A stretch of 62,953 bases of DNA from Lachnospiraceae bacterium (GCA_030825115.1 JAPJQL010000020.1:1-62953); one strand, 5' to 3'; counted from the first letter of the stretch, positions 15,529 to 25,152 are shown. The notes: a model not told the origin generated them from the sequence alone. Numbers and translations: made by a program.

Positions 15529-16125
15529 ATGAAAGAAAAGAGAGTGGAAGATTTAGAGCGGGAAAACAGGCGGATGAAAGACAGGATTGACAGCTTGGAA
15601 AAGGAACTGCGTAATTGCAGGATCCGTCTGGAAGAACTGAGTAAAAAGATGGATTTGGACTATCTTACCGGGGTTTTAAACCGGGAAGGCATCTGCAGGC
15701 TGATCAGTGGCTGCATAGAAGGAGAAGAAGGGAGAATGGGCGCTCTGTGTTTCCTTGATCTGGATAATTTCAAACAGATCAATGACAGGTTCGGACATAG
15801 CAGTGGAGACGAGGCTCTGCGCGCGATCGCCCGGACCCTGCAGGACAGCACCCGGAGCAGCGATCCGGTTGGCCGGTTTGGCGGGGATGAATTTCTGATC
15901 TATATGAAGGACTGTACAGGGAAAGAAGACATACTGGAACGTGCCGGTGTCATCTGCGGGAGGATCCGGGCCCTTTCTCTGCCGGTCAGCCTGACTGCCA
16001 GTATTGGGATTGCCTGCTGCCCGGAGCATGGGCGCGCATTTCAGGAGCTGATTGACAAGGCAGACGCGGCCCTTTATCGCAGCAAATGCGCGGGAAAAGA
16101 CCAGATAAGTATATACGGCTTGTAA
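15529..16125 (+). CDS. GGDEF-domain diguanylate cyclase
   Basis: A 198-residue soluble protein that would make cyclic di-GMP from GTP. Residues 1-42 form a charged coiled coil (dimerisation), followed directly by the GGDEF domain from MDLDYLTGVLNR. The active-site GGDEF is intact at 118-122. An RxxD inhibitory site (RSSD, 109-112) lies five residues upstream, so product inhibition is likely. The ATG at 15529 follows AGGTGGGG; a longer in-frame start at 15370 is unconserved and lacks a ribosome site. There is no sensor domain. Its stop codon lies inside a LacI-type operator for the next gene. Confidence 0.9.
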   Translation: MKEKRVEDLERENRRMKDRIDSLEKELRNCRIRLEELSKKMDLDYLTGVLNREGICRLISGCIEGEEGRMGALCFLDLDNFKQINDRFGHSSGDEALRAIARTLQDSTRSSDPVGRFGGDEFLIYMKDCTGKEDILERAGVICGRIRALSLPVSLTASIGIACCPEHGRAFQELIDKADAALYRSKCAGKDQISIYGL

Positions 16126-16135
16126 ACGCTTACAA
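16120..16135. promoter_or_regulatory. LacI-type operator O1
   Basis: The palindrome TTGTAAACGCTTACAA, the usual GTAAACG-CTTAC form of LacI/GalR-family sites. It overlaps the stop codon of the diguanylate cyclase gene and sits upstream of the -35 box of the next gene. Confidence 0.75.
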
Positions 16136-16152
16136 AAAAGTTGCAAAACCTA

Positions 16153-16181
16153 TTGCATAATAGAAATAAATGGTGTATAGT
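16153..16181 (+). promoter_or_regulatory. Promoter of the tagaturonate-reductase-like gene
   Basis: TTGCAT at 16153-16158, 17 bases, TATAGT at 16176-16181, bracketed by the two LacI-type palindromes. Confidence 0.7.
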
Positions 16182-16222
16182 ATTGCTTACAGGATATTGA
16201 AGTAGCGTGTTGCAATTAAAAA

Positions 16223-16236
16223 TGTAAGCACTTACA
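16223..16236. promoter_or_regulatory. LacI-type operator O2
   Basis: The palindrome TGTAAGCACTTACA lies about 42 bases downstream of the -10 box. With O1 about 102 bases away (centre to centre) it could form a repression loop. Confidence 0.7.
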
Positions 16237-16278
16237 AAAAACACCATAAATAATCTATAAAATGGAGGTTTGCGAACA

Positions 16279-17616
16279 ATGGACAAGAGAAAAGAGACAG
16301 TGATTCAGTTTGGTGAAGGCGGATTTTTACGTGGTTTTGTAGACTATTTCTTTCAGAAAATGAAAGATAAGGAACTGTTCGACGGTTCTGTTGTTGTAGT
16401 GCAGCCGATTGAAAAAGGGATGTGCGAGATGCTCATGAAGCAGAACTGCGAATACAATCTGTTCCTGCGCGGCATTGACAATGGCGAGGTCGTGGACGAG
16501 CATACCCATATCGATGTGATCTCCAGATGTGTGAATCCCTATGCAGACAATGCGTCTTATATGGCTCTGGCTGAAAATCCGGATTTCCGTTTTATCGTAT
16601 CGAATACAACCGAGGCAGGCATTGTGTTTGAAGCCGACAACAAGTTTGAGGACGCCCCTGCAAAGTCGTTTCCGGGCAAGCTGACCCAGCTTTTGTATAA
16701 GCGGTTCAGCCTGGGACTTAAAGGTTTTATCGTCCTTTCCTGCGAACTGATCGACCACAACGGCGAAGAACTGGAGAAGTGCTGCCTGCAGTATGCGGAC
16801 CTGTGGAACCTGGGCGAAGATTTCAAGACCTGGCTGAAAGAGGAGAATGACTTCTGTTCCACCCTGGTAGACCGGATTGTTACCGGATTCCCGAGAGACG
16901 AGCACGCAGCTCTCTGCGAGCGGATCGGCGAGCAGGACAATATGATGGATACGGCTGAGATCTTCCATCTGTGGGTGATCCAGGGACAGCATGAGGATGA
17001 GCTGCCGCTTCAGAAGGCAGGATTCAATGTTGTATGGACCGACAATGTAGACCCTTATAAGAAGAGAAAAGTAAGGATTTTAAACGGCGCTCACACTTCC
17101 ATGGTTCTGGGAGCACATCTGTACGGGCTTGAGACCGTCGGCGAGTGCCTGAAGGATGAGCGGGTATCCGCACTGTTGAAAAAATGTATCTTTGAGGAGA
17201 TTATCCCGACGATCGGCGATACGGAGGACAACCGGAAGTTTGGCGCGGCGGTGCTGGAGCGTTTCAGTAATCCGTTTATCAAGCACCTGCTCCTCTCCAT
17301 TGCGCTGAATTCCGTATCCAAGTTTAAGGCAAGAGTACTGCCGACGATCCTGGAGCACAAGGAGCAGTTCGGCGTCTATCCACAGGGGCTGACATTCTCC
17401 CTGGCGGCGCTGATCGCATTTTACAGAACCGATGCTTCCAATGACAGCGAGGATATCATGGCTTACATGAAGACGGCTTCTGTTGCAGACATCCTGAAAA
17501 AAGAAGAGTACTGGGGTCAGGATTTGAGCGATATGGGAACAGATGTAGAGAAATGGTATGGTCTGATCCAGGAGAACGGGATGGCCAAGGCATACGACAC
17601 TGTGCTTGCGGAATAA
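16279..17616 (+). CDS. uxaB: Mannitol-dehydrogenase-family protein, probable tagaturonate reductase
   Basis: A 445-residue NAD-dependent polyol/uronate dehydrogenase of the mannitol dehydrogenase family. Tagaturonate reductase (UxaB) interconverts tagaturonate and altronate in galacturonate breakdown. Visible features are the cofactor-binding start QFGEGGFLRGFVDYFF, the segment VSNTTEAGIVFE and the family core RKVRILNGAHTSM (containing the K-x4-N-x2-H-type catalytic residues). GGAGG lies ten bases before the ATG. The other galacturonate genes (uxaC, uxaA, kdgK) are not next to it. Two LacI-type operators suggest sugar-acid induction. UxaB is the best match; fructuronate reductase is an alternative. 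Confidence 0.82.
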   Translation: MDKRKETVIQFGEGGFLRGFVDYFFQKMKDKELFDGSVVVVQPIEKGMCEMLMKQNCEYNLFLRGIDNGEVVDEHTHIDVISRCVNPYADNASYMALAENPDFRFIVSNTTEAGIVFEADNKFEDAPAKSFPGKLTQLLYKRFSLGLKGFIVLSCELIDHNGEELEKCCLQYADLWNLGEDFKTWLKEENDFCSTLVDRIVTGFPRDEHAALCERIGEQDNMMDTAEIFHLWVIQGQHEDELPLQKAGFNVVWTDNVDPYKKRKVRILNGAHTSMVLGAHLYGLETVGECLKDERVSALLKKCIFEEIIPTIGDTEDNRKFGAAVLERFSNPFIKHLLLSIALNSVSKFKARVLPTILEHKEQFGVYPQGLTFSLAALIAFYRTDASNDSEDIMAYMKTASVADILKKEEYWGQDLSDMGTDVEKWYGLIQENGMAKAYDTVLAE

Positions 17617-17839
17617 GTCAGGGTGAAATAAAAGGTTATAGCAGAATGATAAGACAGGCGGTATCCGGTGAAAGGATGCTGCCTGTTTGTTTTCTGGCGG
17701 AGGTATCGCCCCAAATCTGTCTAAGCCCCACCATTCCCACCCTGTCTGCGCGTACCTTTTGCCGATATCTCCCCTACAAAATACTAATTTGAATCCCCAC
17801 GCATATAATTAGTATGAGTAACGAAAAGGCGGGTCCGAT

Positions 17840-18625
17840 ATGGCGTTTAAAGGCTGGAGCCTGCGGCGCAGAAGCGCCCTGCTCCTGGGAATCCTGGTTA
17901 TAGATGGCGCCCTGCTTGGCTCGATGGGAGGCATAGCGGGGGCGTATACGGAGAAGGGAAGCTACATAGCCGGCAGCAGGACAACAAATATCCATGCAGC
18001 GGCAAAAGAGTGGGAGCAGAATCTTTCAAAAGTGGACAATAGCAAAGACATTCTTGCGGAGCATCCCGGTGAAAAAGTGGTGGCGCTGACGTTTGACGAC
18101 GGTCCCCACGGAGTCTGTACCCCCAGGCTGCTGGATGGCTTGAAAGAACGTGGCGTACACGCCACTTTTTTTCTGATGGGAGAAAATATAGAAGGAAATG
18201 AGGAGCTTGTCCGCAGGATGCAGGAAGAAGGGCATCTGATTGGAAACCACAGCTTCCGCCATGTCCAGCTCACGAAGGCAGGCGAAGATAAAGTCTGTGA
18301 TGCGATCGAACAGACAGAAAAAATCATTTCCGACATCACGGGAAACCGTCCCCAGTACCTCCGTCCCCCTTATGGAGACTGGAATGAGGAGCTGGAGTGC
18401 CGGATGAATCTGACGACGGTATTCTGGACCGTGGACTCCCTTGACTGGCAGCTTAAAAATACGTCAAAGATTGTCAGCCGGGTCCTAAAGCGGACCGGAA
18501 ACAGCGACATCATCCTGATGCACGACATTTTCCCCACCTCTGTAGATGCGGCACTGCAGATCGTGGACCGCCTGCAGGAGCAGGGGTATGCCTTTGTGAC
18601 TGTGGATGAACTCATGATCGACTGA
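17840..18625 (+). CDS. Polysaccharide deacetylase (NodB/CE4 family), membrane-anchored
   Basis: A 261-residue carbohydrate esterase family 4 protein. A basic N-terminus and one hydrophobic segment (about 13-33) give a signal anchor. The NodB domain follows from about residue 77. Motif 1 TFDDGPHG supplies the catalytic Asp and a metal Asp, motif 2 HSFRH the metal histidines, motif 3 RPPYGDW, then a tryptophan region VDSLDW and LMHDIF as motif 5. Likely substrates are peptidoglycan N-acetylglucosamine or a surface polysaccharide, outside the cell. It stands alone. Confidence 0.9.
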   Translation: MAFKGWSLRRRSALLLGILVIDGALLGSMGGIAGAYTEKGSYIAGSRTTNIHAAAKEWEQNLSKVDNSKDILAEHPGEKVVALTFDDGPHGVCTPRLLDGLKERGVHATFFLMGENIEGNEELVRRMQEEGHLIGNHSFRHVQLTKAGEDKVCDAIEQTEKIISDITGNRPQYLRPPYGDWNEELECRMNLTTVFWTVDSLDWQLKNTSKIVSRVLKRTGNSDIILMHDIFPTSVDAALQIVDRLQEQGYAFVTVDELMID

Positions 18626-18703
18626 ATGGAACAGGCTGCGGGAACCGGCAGGGGAGGCAGACGGTCTATGGATACCGTATGGATACCGGCTTGACACCGC
18701 CTC

Positions 18704-18733
18704 TTGACACCGGCACAGGGGAGCGGCTATACT
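18704..18733 (+). promoter_or_regulatory. rarA promoter
   Basis: Perfect TTGACA at 18704-18709, 18 bases, TATACT at 18728-18733, some 28 bases ahead of the ATG. A second TTGACA (18691-18696) lies 13 bases earlier. Confidence 0.65.
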
Positions 18734-18760
18734 GGACGTATCGAAAGAGAGGCAGTGAGT

Positions 18761-20089
18761 ATGGATTTATTTGATTATATGAGAAGCAGCACCCAGGAAC
18801 GGGAATCTCCCCTTGCATCCCGCCTCCGCCCCACGACCCTGGACGAGGTGGTGGGACAGAAGCACATCATTGGAAAGGACAAGCTGCTGTACCGCGCCAT
18901 CCAGGCGGACCAGCTTGGCTCCATCATCTTTTACGGACCTCCGGGGACGGGAAAGACGACGCTGGCCAAGGTGATCGCCTGCACCACCAGCGCCAATTTT
19001 CGCCAGATCAATGCGACCGTGGCAGGGAAAAAAGACATGGAAGAAGTGGTGAACGAGGCAAAAGACGCCCTCGGCATGTACGGGAAGAAGACGATTCTGT
19101 TCGTCGATGAGATTCACCGGTTCAACAAGGGGCAGCAGGACTATCTCCTTCCTTTTGTGGAGGACGGGACCCTGATCCTGATCGGTGCGACAACGGAGAA
19201 TCCGTTTTTTGAGGTAAACGGGGCGCTTTTATCCCGCTCCCGGATCTTTGAACTGAAATCCCTGGAAAAAGAAGATATCCGGGAACTGATCGGCCGGGCG
19301 GTGTATGACACGGAAAAGGGGATGGGAAGTTACAATGCCGTCATCGATGAGGATGCGGCGGACTTTCTGGCCGATGCCGCCAACGGGGATGCCCGTGCGG
19401 CGCTGAATGCCGTGGAGCTGGGCATTCTGACGACAGAGCGGGATCCTTCTGACGGCAAGATCCACATCACGCTGGAAGCAGCGCAGGAATGTATCCAGAA
19501 GCGGGCTGTCCGCTATGATAAAAACGGGGACAACCACTACGACACGATATCGGCATTTATCAAGAGCATGCGCGGCTCAGACCCGGATGCCGCGGTGTAC
19601 TATCTGGCCCGGATGCTGTACGCGGGAGAAGATATCAAATTCATCGCCAGAAGGATCATGATCTGTGCATCGGAAGATGTGGGCAATGCAGACCCGCAGG
19701 CCCTTACGGTGGCGGTCAGCGCCTCCCAGGCGGTAGAACGGATCGGGATGCCGGAGGCGCAGATCATCCTGGCGCAGGCTGTGACCTATGTGGCGACGGC
19801 GCCCAAGAGCAATGCGGCGGTCTGTGCGATCGGCGAAGCGATGGAGGCGGTCCGAAGCCAGAAGACGATGCCCGTGCCCGTACATCTTCAGGATTCCCAT
19901 TATAAGGGATCCGCAAAGCTGGGGCACGGAGAAGGATACCGCTATGCCCATGATTACCCAAACCATTATGTGCGGCAGCAGTACCTGCCGGACGGGATGG
20001 AAGGGCAGACATTTTATCATCCTGCGGACAGCGGGTACGAGCGGCATATTCGGGAACATATGCAGTTCTTGCGTGAATCGACTGAATAA
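18761..20089 (+). CDS. rarA: Replication-associated recombination protein RarA (MgsA)
   Basis: A 442-residue AAA+ ATPase of the RarA/Mgs1/WRNIP1 family, acting at stalled replication forks with SSB. The start PLASRLRPTTLDEVVGQKHI is typical. Walker A GPPGTGKTT is at about 69-77, Walker B ILFVDEIHRF, sensor 1 IGATTENPFFEV, and the C-terminal tetramerisation region contains HLQDSHYKG and GYRYAHDYPNHYV. The ATG at 18761 was chosen because it matches the family start; a longer reading from 18704 would begin within the promoter. Confidence 0.95.
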   Translation: MDLFDYMRSSTQERESPLASRLRPTTLDEVVGQKHIIGKDKLLYRAIQADQLGSIIFYGPPGTGKTTLAKVIACTTSANFRQINATVAGKKDMEEVVNEAKDALGMYGKKTILFVDEIHRFNKGQQDYLLPFVEDGTLILIGATTENPFFEVNGALLSRSRIFELKSLEKEDIRELIGRAVYDTEKGMGSYNAVIDEDAADFLADAANGDARAALNAVELGILTTERDPSDGKIHITLEAAQECIQKRAVRYDKNGDNHYDTISAFIKSMRGSDPDAAVYYLARMLYAGEDIKFIARRIMICASEDVGNADPQALTVAVSASQAVERIGMPEAQIILAQAVTYVATAPKSNAAVCAIGEAMEAVRSQKTMPVPVHLQDSHYKGSAKLGHGEGYRYAHDYPNHYVRQQYLPDGMEGQTFYHPADSGYERHIREHMQFLRESTE

Positions 20090-20309
20090 ATATTGAAATT
20101 CAAAAAAAATACTTTCTTTTTTTTGGAAACCGTTATATAATACAGACAGGCAGATGGGGAGACCATATGGTCCCCCCGCAGATCTGTAATCAGGATTTTC
20201 TTGAATCTTATATTACCCCAATGGATATTAAGAAGCAATAAGCAGAAAACAGGACAGGGAACCCCAGCATTGATATGCGAGAATGATAGAAAGAAATGGA
20301 GAAAAATTT

Positions 20310-21719
20310 ATGCGAGAGAAATTATCAACGTTACCATTGGCAGAACTGAAAGAACTGGCTAAGGCTCAGGGGATAAAAGGCGCAAGCACCATGCGTAAAT
20401 CTGAGATCATAGACGCTCTGTGTCAGGCGGCCGAGACGGCGGAGATCGTAAGGACGGCAGTAGCCCCGCCAAAACCGGTGGACAGAAGCGCTGCACAGGA
20501 GAGCAGACAGGACGGCCGCCCGGCACGTCCGGCGCGCACCGAGCGTCCGCAGCCTGAGTCTCTTACGCCACAGGAGATAGCAGAGTTAGACAGCGGGATC
20601 GAGGCGAACGGCATCCTGGAGGTTATGCCGGACGGGTTTGGTTTCATCCGCTGTGAGAATTTCCTTCCGGGGGAGAATGACGTCTATGTGGCGCCGTCCC
20701 AGATCCGCCGCTTCAACTTGAAGACCGGCGATATCGTAAAAGGCAGCAGAAGGATCAAGACAGCGACAGAGAAATTTGCCGCGCTGTTATACATCAAGAG
20801 TGTTAACGGCTACCCGATCAGTGTGATTGAGCGCCGCCCGAACTTCGAGGACCTGACCCCGATCTTCCCGAACCAGCGCCTCCACATGGAGACTCCGGGC
20901 AAGTCCACCACCGCCATGCGTGTGCTGGACCTTCTGTCTCCGATTGGAAAAGGACAGCGTGGTATGATCGTATCCCCGCCAAAAGCAGGTAAGACGACCC
21001 TGCTTAAGCAGGTGGCGCAGGCGATCACCACCAACCATCCGGACATGCATCTGATGATCCTGCTGATCGACGAGCGTCCTGAGGAGGTTACCGACATCAA
21101 GGAGTCCGTAGTCGGCGAGAACGTGGAAGTGATCTATTCTACCTTCGACGAGCTTCCGGACCGCCACAAACGTGTATCCGAGATGGTGACAGAGCGTGCA
21201 AAACGTCTTGTTGAGCACGGCCGCGATGTCATCATCCTCTTAGACAGCATCACCCGTCTTGCCCGGGCCTACAACCTGGTAGTGCCGCCGAGCGGACGTA
21301 CCCTTTCCGGCGGTCTCGACCCGGCAGCCCTGCACATGCCGAAGCGGTTCTTCGGCGCTGCGCGTAACATGCGTGAAGGAGGAAGCCTGACGATTCTTGC
21401 GACCGCTCTGGTAGACACCGGAAGCCGTATGGATGACGTGATCTACGAGGAGTTCAAGGGTACCGGCAACATGGAGCTGGTACTGGACCGCAAGCTGTCC
21501 GAGAAGAGGATCTTCCCGGCGATCGATATCTTGAAGTCCGGCACACGCCGCGACGATCTGCTGCTCTCGAAAGAAGAGGCAGAGGCTGTGGATATCGTGC
21601 GAAAGGCGACCAACACGATGAAGCCGGAAGAATCGGTGGAGAAGATCCTGGATCTGTTTGCAAGGACCAGGACCAACCGGGAGTTCGTGGAGAGTTCCAG
21701 GAAAATCCGGTTCTTCTAA
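20310..21719 (+). CDS. rho: Transcription termination factor Rho
   Basis: A 469-residue Rho hexameric RNA helicase. Residues 1-40 are the Rho_N helical domain (LAELKELAKAQGIKGAS). Residues about 48-85 form an Arg/Pro-rich insertion, a common variable part in Clostridia. The cold-shock RNA-binding domain follows (GILEVMPDGFGFIR). Walker A SPPKAGKTT is at 222-230, and the Q/R-loop region RTLSGGLDPAALHMPKRFFG, shortened here, is intact. The ATG at 20310 has GGAG upstream. The 220-base leader after rarA has a TATAAT but no clear -35 box; Rho leaders are often self-regulated. Confidence 0.96.
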   Translation: MREKLSTLPLAELKELAKAQGIKGASTMRKSEIIDALCQAAETAEIVRTAVAPPKPVDRSAAQESRQDGRPARPARTERPQPESLTPQEIAELDSGIEANGILEVMPDGFGFIRCENFLPGENDVYVAPSQIRRFNLKTGDIVKGSRRIKTATEKFAALLYIKSVNGYPISVIERRPNFEDLTPIFPNQRLHMETPGKSTTAMRVLDLLSPIGKGQRGMIVSPPKAGKTTLLKQVAQAITTNHPDMHLMILLIDERPEEVTDIKESVVGENVEVIYSTFDELPDRHKRVSEMVTERAKRLVEHGRDVIILLDSITRLARAYNLVVPPSGRTLSGGLDPAALHMPKRFFGAARNMREGGSLTILATALVDTGSRMDDVIYEEFKGTGNMELVLDRKLSEKRIFPAIDILKSGTRRDDLLLSKEEAEAVDIVRKATNTMKPEESVEKILDLFARTRTNREFVESSRKIRFF

Positions 21720-21770
21720 GATTTTTCTTGAAAAAACCGGCATAAATCGGTGGAATTCGGGAAAATGCTC

Positions 21771-21799
21771 TTGCAAACACGGATATTCTATGATATACT
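21771..21799 (+). promoter_or_regulatory. rpmE promoter
   Basis: TTGCAA at 21771-21776, 17 bases, TATACT at 21794-21799. A roughly 90-base leader follows before the ATG. Confidence 0.65.
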
Positions 21800-21897
21800 A
21801 ACAAAGCTGTTTATAGACGTGAGGTGATTTTAACGGTACGAGTGAGACCGTTAGATGATCACAGGACTATATAATTTGAAAGTGAAGAGGTGAAATC

Positions 21898-22107
21898 ATG
21901 AGAGAAGGAATCCATCCAGCATACTACGAGGCAAAAGTTACCTGCAACTGCGGCAACGAGTTCGTAACCGGCTCTACCAAGAAGGAAATCCACGTGGAGG
22001 TTTGCTCCAAGTGCCACTCTTTCTATACCGGTCAGCAGAAGGCTGCTCAGGCACGTGGCCGTATCGACAAGTTTAACAGAAAGTACGGCGTTAACGCAGC
22101 CAACTAA
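21898..22107 (+). CDS. rpmE: 50S ribosomal protein L31
   Basis: A 69-residue L31 with the zinc-binding pattern CNC ... CSKC, so it is the cysteine-containing (zinc-replete) type. GAGGTG precedes the ATG. It is followed by a terminator and then the DUF1385-prmC-prfA operon, an order conserved in Clostridia. Confidence 0.97.
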   Translation: MREGIHPAYYEAKVTCNCGNEFVTGSTKKEIHVEVCSKCHSFYTGQQKAAQARGRIDKFNRKYGVNAAN

Positions 22108-22124
22108 GGATATGACGAGCGAAG

Positions 22125-22174
22125 TAAGGTTGAGACTTAAGTGGAGACACTTTGGCTCAACCTTATCTTTTTTT
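22125..22174 (+). terminator. Terminator after rpmE
   Basis: A 10-bp stem TAAGGTTGAG/CTCAACCTTA with a T-rich tail (TCTTTTTTT). Confidence 0.88.
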
Positions 22175-22193
22175 AGGACAGAAGGAGAGAGAC

Positions 22194-23135
22194 ATGAAAT
22201 ATTCCGGCATCGGCGGTCAGGCCGTCATTGAAGGAATTATGATGAAAAACAAGGACAATTATGCCACTGCAGTGCGAAAGCCTGACGGTGAGATTGAGAT
22301 TCAGCAGGACACCTATGTCAGCATGACGGAAAAGGTGAAGTTCTGCGCCCTGCCGTTTGTCCGCGGCGTTTTCAGCTTTGCTGATTCCATGGTGCTGGGG
22401 ATGAAGACCCTGTCATTTTCGGCGAGTTTTTTTGAGGATGATGAGGACTCCGAGCCTGGAAGGTTCGAGCTTTGGCTGGACAAAACCTTCGGCGAGAAGG
22501 TGGAAAAGGTTTTGATGGGCTTTGTCATGGTGTTTTCCGTGGTGATGGCGATCGCCATTTTCATGGTGCTGCCGCTTTTGATCGCCGGGTTTTTCAGGCG
22601 GTTTATCCAGTCGGATACGGTGATGGCAATTCTGGAAGGCCTGATCCGGATCGGTATCTTTATTGCCTATATCAAGCTGATCTCCCGGATGGAGGATATC
22701 CGGCGCACCTTCATGTACCACGGTGCGGAACATAAATGCATCAACTGTATCGAGCACGGCCTGCCCCTTACGGTGGACAACGTCCGCAAAAGCTCCAAAC
22801 AGCACAAGCGGTGCGGGACCAGCTTTTTGATCATCGTCATGATCATCAGCATCCTGTTCTTCATGGTCGTCCGCGTAGACACGGTATGGCTGCGGATCGT
22901 CAGCAGGATTGTGCTGATTCCGGTGATTGCAGGCGTATCTTACGAGTTTTTGCGGATTGCAGGACGCAGTGATTCTGCGCTTGTGAATTTCCTCAGCAAA
23001 CCGGGGATGTGGATGCAGAATCTGACGACAAAGGAGCCGGATGACAGTATGATCGAGGTGGCGATTGCCGCCGTCAATACGGTGTTTGACTGGAAGGCAT
23101 ACTTAAAAGAGAACTTCCCGGAGACGAAGATATGA
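22194..23135 (+). CDS. DUF1385 membrane protein (YqhQ family)
   Basis: A 313-residue membrane protein of the DUF1385/YqhQ family. The signature start GIGGQAVIEGIMMKN is present, followed by FVRGVFSFADSMVLGMKTL, several hydrophobic spans (about 110-165 and 215-255) and the conserved HGAEHKCINCIEHG. No reaction is established for the family. It sits in the conserved rpmE-DUF1385-prmC-prfA cluster and overlaps prmC by four bases. AAGGAGAG precedes the ATG. Confidence 0.92.
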   Translation: MKYSGIGGQAVIEGIMMKNKDNYATAVRKPDGEIEIQQDTYVSMTEKVKFCALPFVRGVFSFADSMVLGMKTLSFSASFFEDDEDSEPGRFELWLDKTFGEKVEKVLMGFVMVFSVVMAIAIFMVLPLLIAGFFRRFIQSDTVMAILEGLIRIGIFIAYIKLISRMEDIRRTFMYHGAEHKCINCIEHGLPLTVDNVRKSSKQHKRCGTSFLIIVMIISILFFMVVRVDTVWLRIVSRIVLIPVIAGVSYEFLRIAGRSDSALVNFLSKPGMWMQNLTTKEPDDSMIEVAIAAVNTVFDWKAYLKENFPETKI

Positions 23136-23995
23136 CGCTGTATCAACTGCTGCAGGAAAGCAGCGAAAAGCTGCGGCTTGCCGGTGATGCGGACGCCGCG
23201 GAGGATGCGAGGTTGCTGCTTTTTGCTGCATTTGACCTGGATACGGTCCATTTTCTGCTGGAGCGAATGAAAGAATTGCCGGATGAGGATATGGTCCGCC
23301 AGCAGATACGCAAGTACCGGGAGATGACGGACAGGCGGTGCAGCCGGTGTCCGCTGCAGCATATCCTTGGCAGCCAGGAATTTATGGGACTTGAATTTTA
23401 TGTAAACCAACACGTGCTGATTCCACGGCAGGATACGGAGACACTGGTGGAACTGGTGCTGGAGGAACAAAAAGATGCCGCCAAGAAGGTGCTGGATCTG
23501 TGCACCGGTTCCGGGTGTATTGCCGTCAGCCTTGCGGTAAAAGGCGGTTATGAGAGCATCACGGCCACGGACATTTCAGAGGAAGCCCTCAAAATAGCGC
23601 GCAGGAATGTGGAGGCACATGGCTGCGCGGACAGGATCCGCCTGTATCAGGGGGATTTGTTCGGAGCATTGGCGGCGATGGAGGAGGCGGTTTTTGACGT
23701 CATCACCTCCAATCCGCCCTATATCCCCACCGCGGTGATACGGACGTTAGAGCCGGAGGTGCGGGAACATGAGCCGATGCTGGCTTTGGACGGCACGGAA
23801 GACGGGCTGTTATATTATAGAAGAATTGCCTCCGAGGCAAAGCGATATTTGGCTGAGGGAGGTTCGCTGTACCTGGAAATCGGGCATGACCAGGGGGAGG
23901 CGGTCAGGGGTATTTTTCAGGCGGAGGGGTATCAGGACGTCCGTGTCTGCAAAGACCTGCCGGGAAATGACCGGGTTGTATGTGCCCGGAGATAG
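23132..23995 (+). CDS. prmC: Peptide chain release factor N5-glutamine methyltransferase
   Basis: A 287-residue PrmC (HemK) that methylates the GGQ glutamine of release factors. The catalytic signature SNPPYIP is present, and VLDLCTGSGCIAVSLA forms the S-adenosylmethionine loop. The N-terminal helical substrate-binding domain ends near the PLQHILGSQEFMGLEFYV stretch. It is followed 18 bases later by its substrate gene prfA, an informative pairing. Confidence 0.95.
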   Translation: MTLYQLLQESSEKLRLAGDADAAEDARLLLFAAFDLDTVHFLLERMKELPDEDMVRQQIRKYREMTDRRCSRCPLQHILGSQEFMGLEFYVNQHVLIPRQDTETLVELVLEEQKDAAKKVLDLCTGSGCIAVSLAVKGGYESITATDISEEALKIARRNVEAHGCADRIRLYQGDLFGALAAMEEAVFDVITSNPPYIPTAVIRTLEPEVREHEPMLALDGTEDGLLYYRRIASEAKRYLAEGGSLYLEIGHDQGEAVRGIFQAEGYQDVRVCKDLPGNDRVVCARR

Positions 23996-24013
23996 AGGAA
24001 GGAGTGTATCACC

Positions 24014-25090
24014 ATGTTTGATAAGTTAGAAGACATTCTGATTCATTATGAAGAAGTCATGCAGGCGCTGAATGAGCCGGATGTTACCGAGAACCAGAAC
24101 CGTTTCCGCAAACTGATGAAGGAACAGGCGGATCTGGCCCCGATTGTGGAGGCATATAAAGCATATAAACAGGCGAAGCAGGATATCGAGGACAGCCTCA
24201 TGCTTCTGGAAGAAGAGAGCGACGATGAGATGCGCGAGCTTGCAAAAGAAGAACTGAATGACGCGAAAAAGCGTGTCGAGACCCTGGAACAGGAGCTGAA
24301 GATCCTTCTGCTTCCCAAGGACCCGAACGATGACAAGAACATTATCCTGGAGATCCGCGCAGGCGCGGGCGGCGATGAAGCGGCCCTGTTTGCCTCTGAG
24401 CTGTACCGTATGTATGTGAACTATGCAGAGGCGCAGCGCTGGAAGGTGGAGATCATCAGCCTGAACGAGAGCGGGATTGGCGGCTTTAAAGAGGTCGTTG
24501 CGATGATAACCGGAAAAGGCGCTTATTCCAGACTCAAATACGAGAGCGGCGTGCACCGGGTACAGCGTGTTCCGGAGACGGAGTCCGGCGGACGGATCCA
24601 TACCTCCACTGCGACCGTGGCAGTCATGCCGGAGGCAGAGGATGTGGACATCCAGATTGATATGAACGACTGCCGCATCGACGTTATGCGTGCATCAGGA
24701 AACGGCGGACAGTGCGTCAATACGACCGACTCCGCGGTGCGTCTGACCCATAACCCGACGGGAATCGTGATCTACAGCCAGACCGAGAAATCCCAGCTCC
24801 AGAATAAGGAGAAGGCATTCCGTCTGCTCCGTTCCAAGCTGTACGATTTGGAGATGGAAAAGAAGATGAACGCCGAGGCAGAAGAACGCCGCAGCCAGAT
24901 TGGAACCGGCGACCGTTCCGAGAAGATCCGTACCTACAACTTCCCGCAGGGGCGTGTGACGGACCACAGAATCAACCTGACACTGTACAAACTGGATAAG
25001 ATCATGAACGGCGATATCCAGGAGATCCTGGATGCCTGCATTGCGGCCGACCAGGCGGCGAAACTGGCGAAGATGAACGAAACGTCGTGA
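24014..25090 (+). CDS. prfA: Peptide chain release factor 1
   Basis: A 358-residue RF1. The universal GGQ loop is in SGNGGQCVNTTDSAV. The anticodon-like tripeptide is PET in VQRVPETESGGRIHT, the PxT form that reads UAA and UAG (RF2 has SPF). Length is standard. Its GGQ would be methylated by the adjacent PrmC. Confidence 0.97.
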   Translation: MFDKLEDILIHYEEVMQALNEPDVTENQNRFRKLMKEQADLAPIVEAYKAYKQAKQDIEDSLMLLEEESDDEMRELAKEELNDAKKRVETLEQELKILLLPKDPNDDKNIILEIRAGAGGDEAALFASELYRMYVNYAEAQRWKVEIISLNESGIGGFKEVVAMITGKGAYSRLKYESGVHRVQRVPETESGGRIHTSTATVAVMPEAEDVDIQIDMNDCRIDVMRASGNGGQCVNTTDSAVRLTHNPTGIVIYSQTEKSQLQNKEKAFRLLRSKLYDLEMEKKMNAEAEERRSQIGTGDRSEKIRTYNFPQGRVTDHRINLTLYKLDKIMNGDIQEILDACIAADQAAKLAKMNETS

Positions 25091-25152
25091 GACAGCATGG
25101 TGTCCGAAATTGGCTTTTATAGCTGATGTCGGCATCCCGGGGAGGTGGGCAA

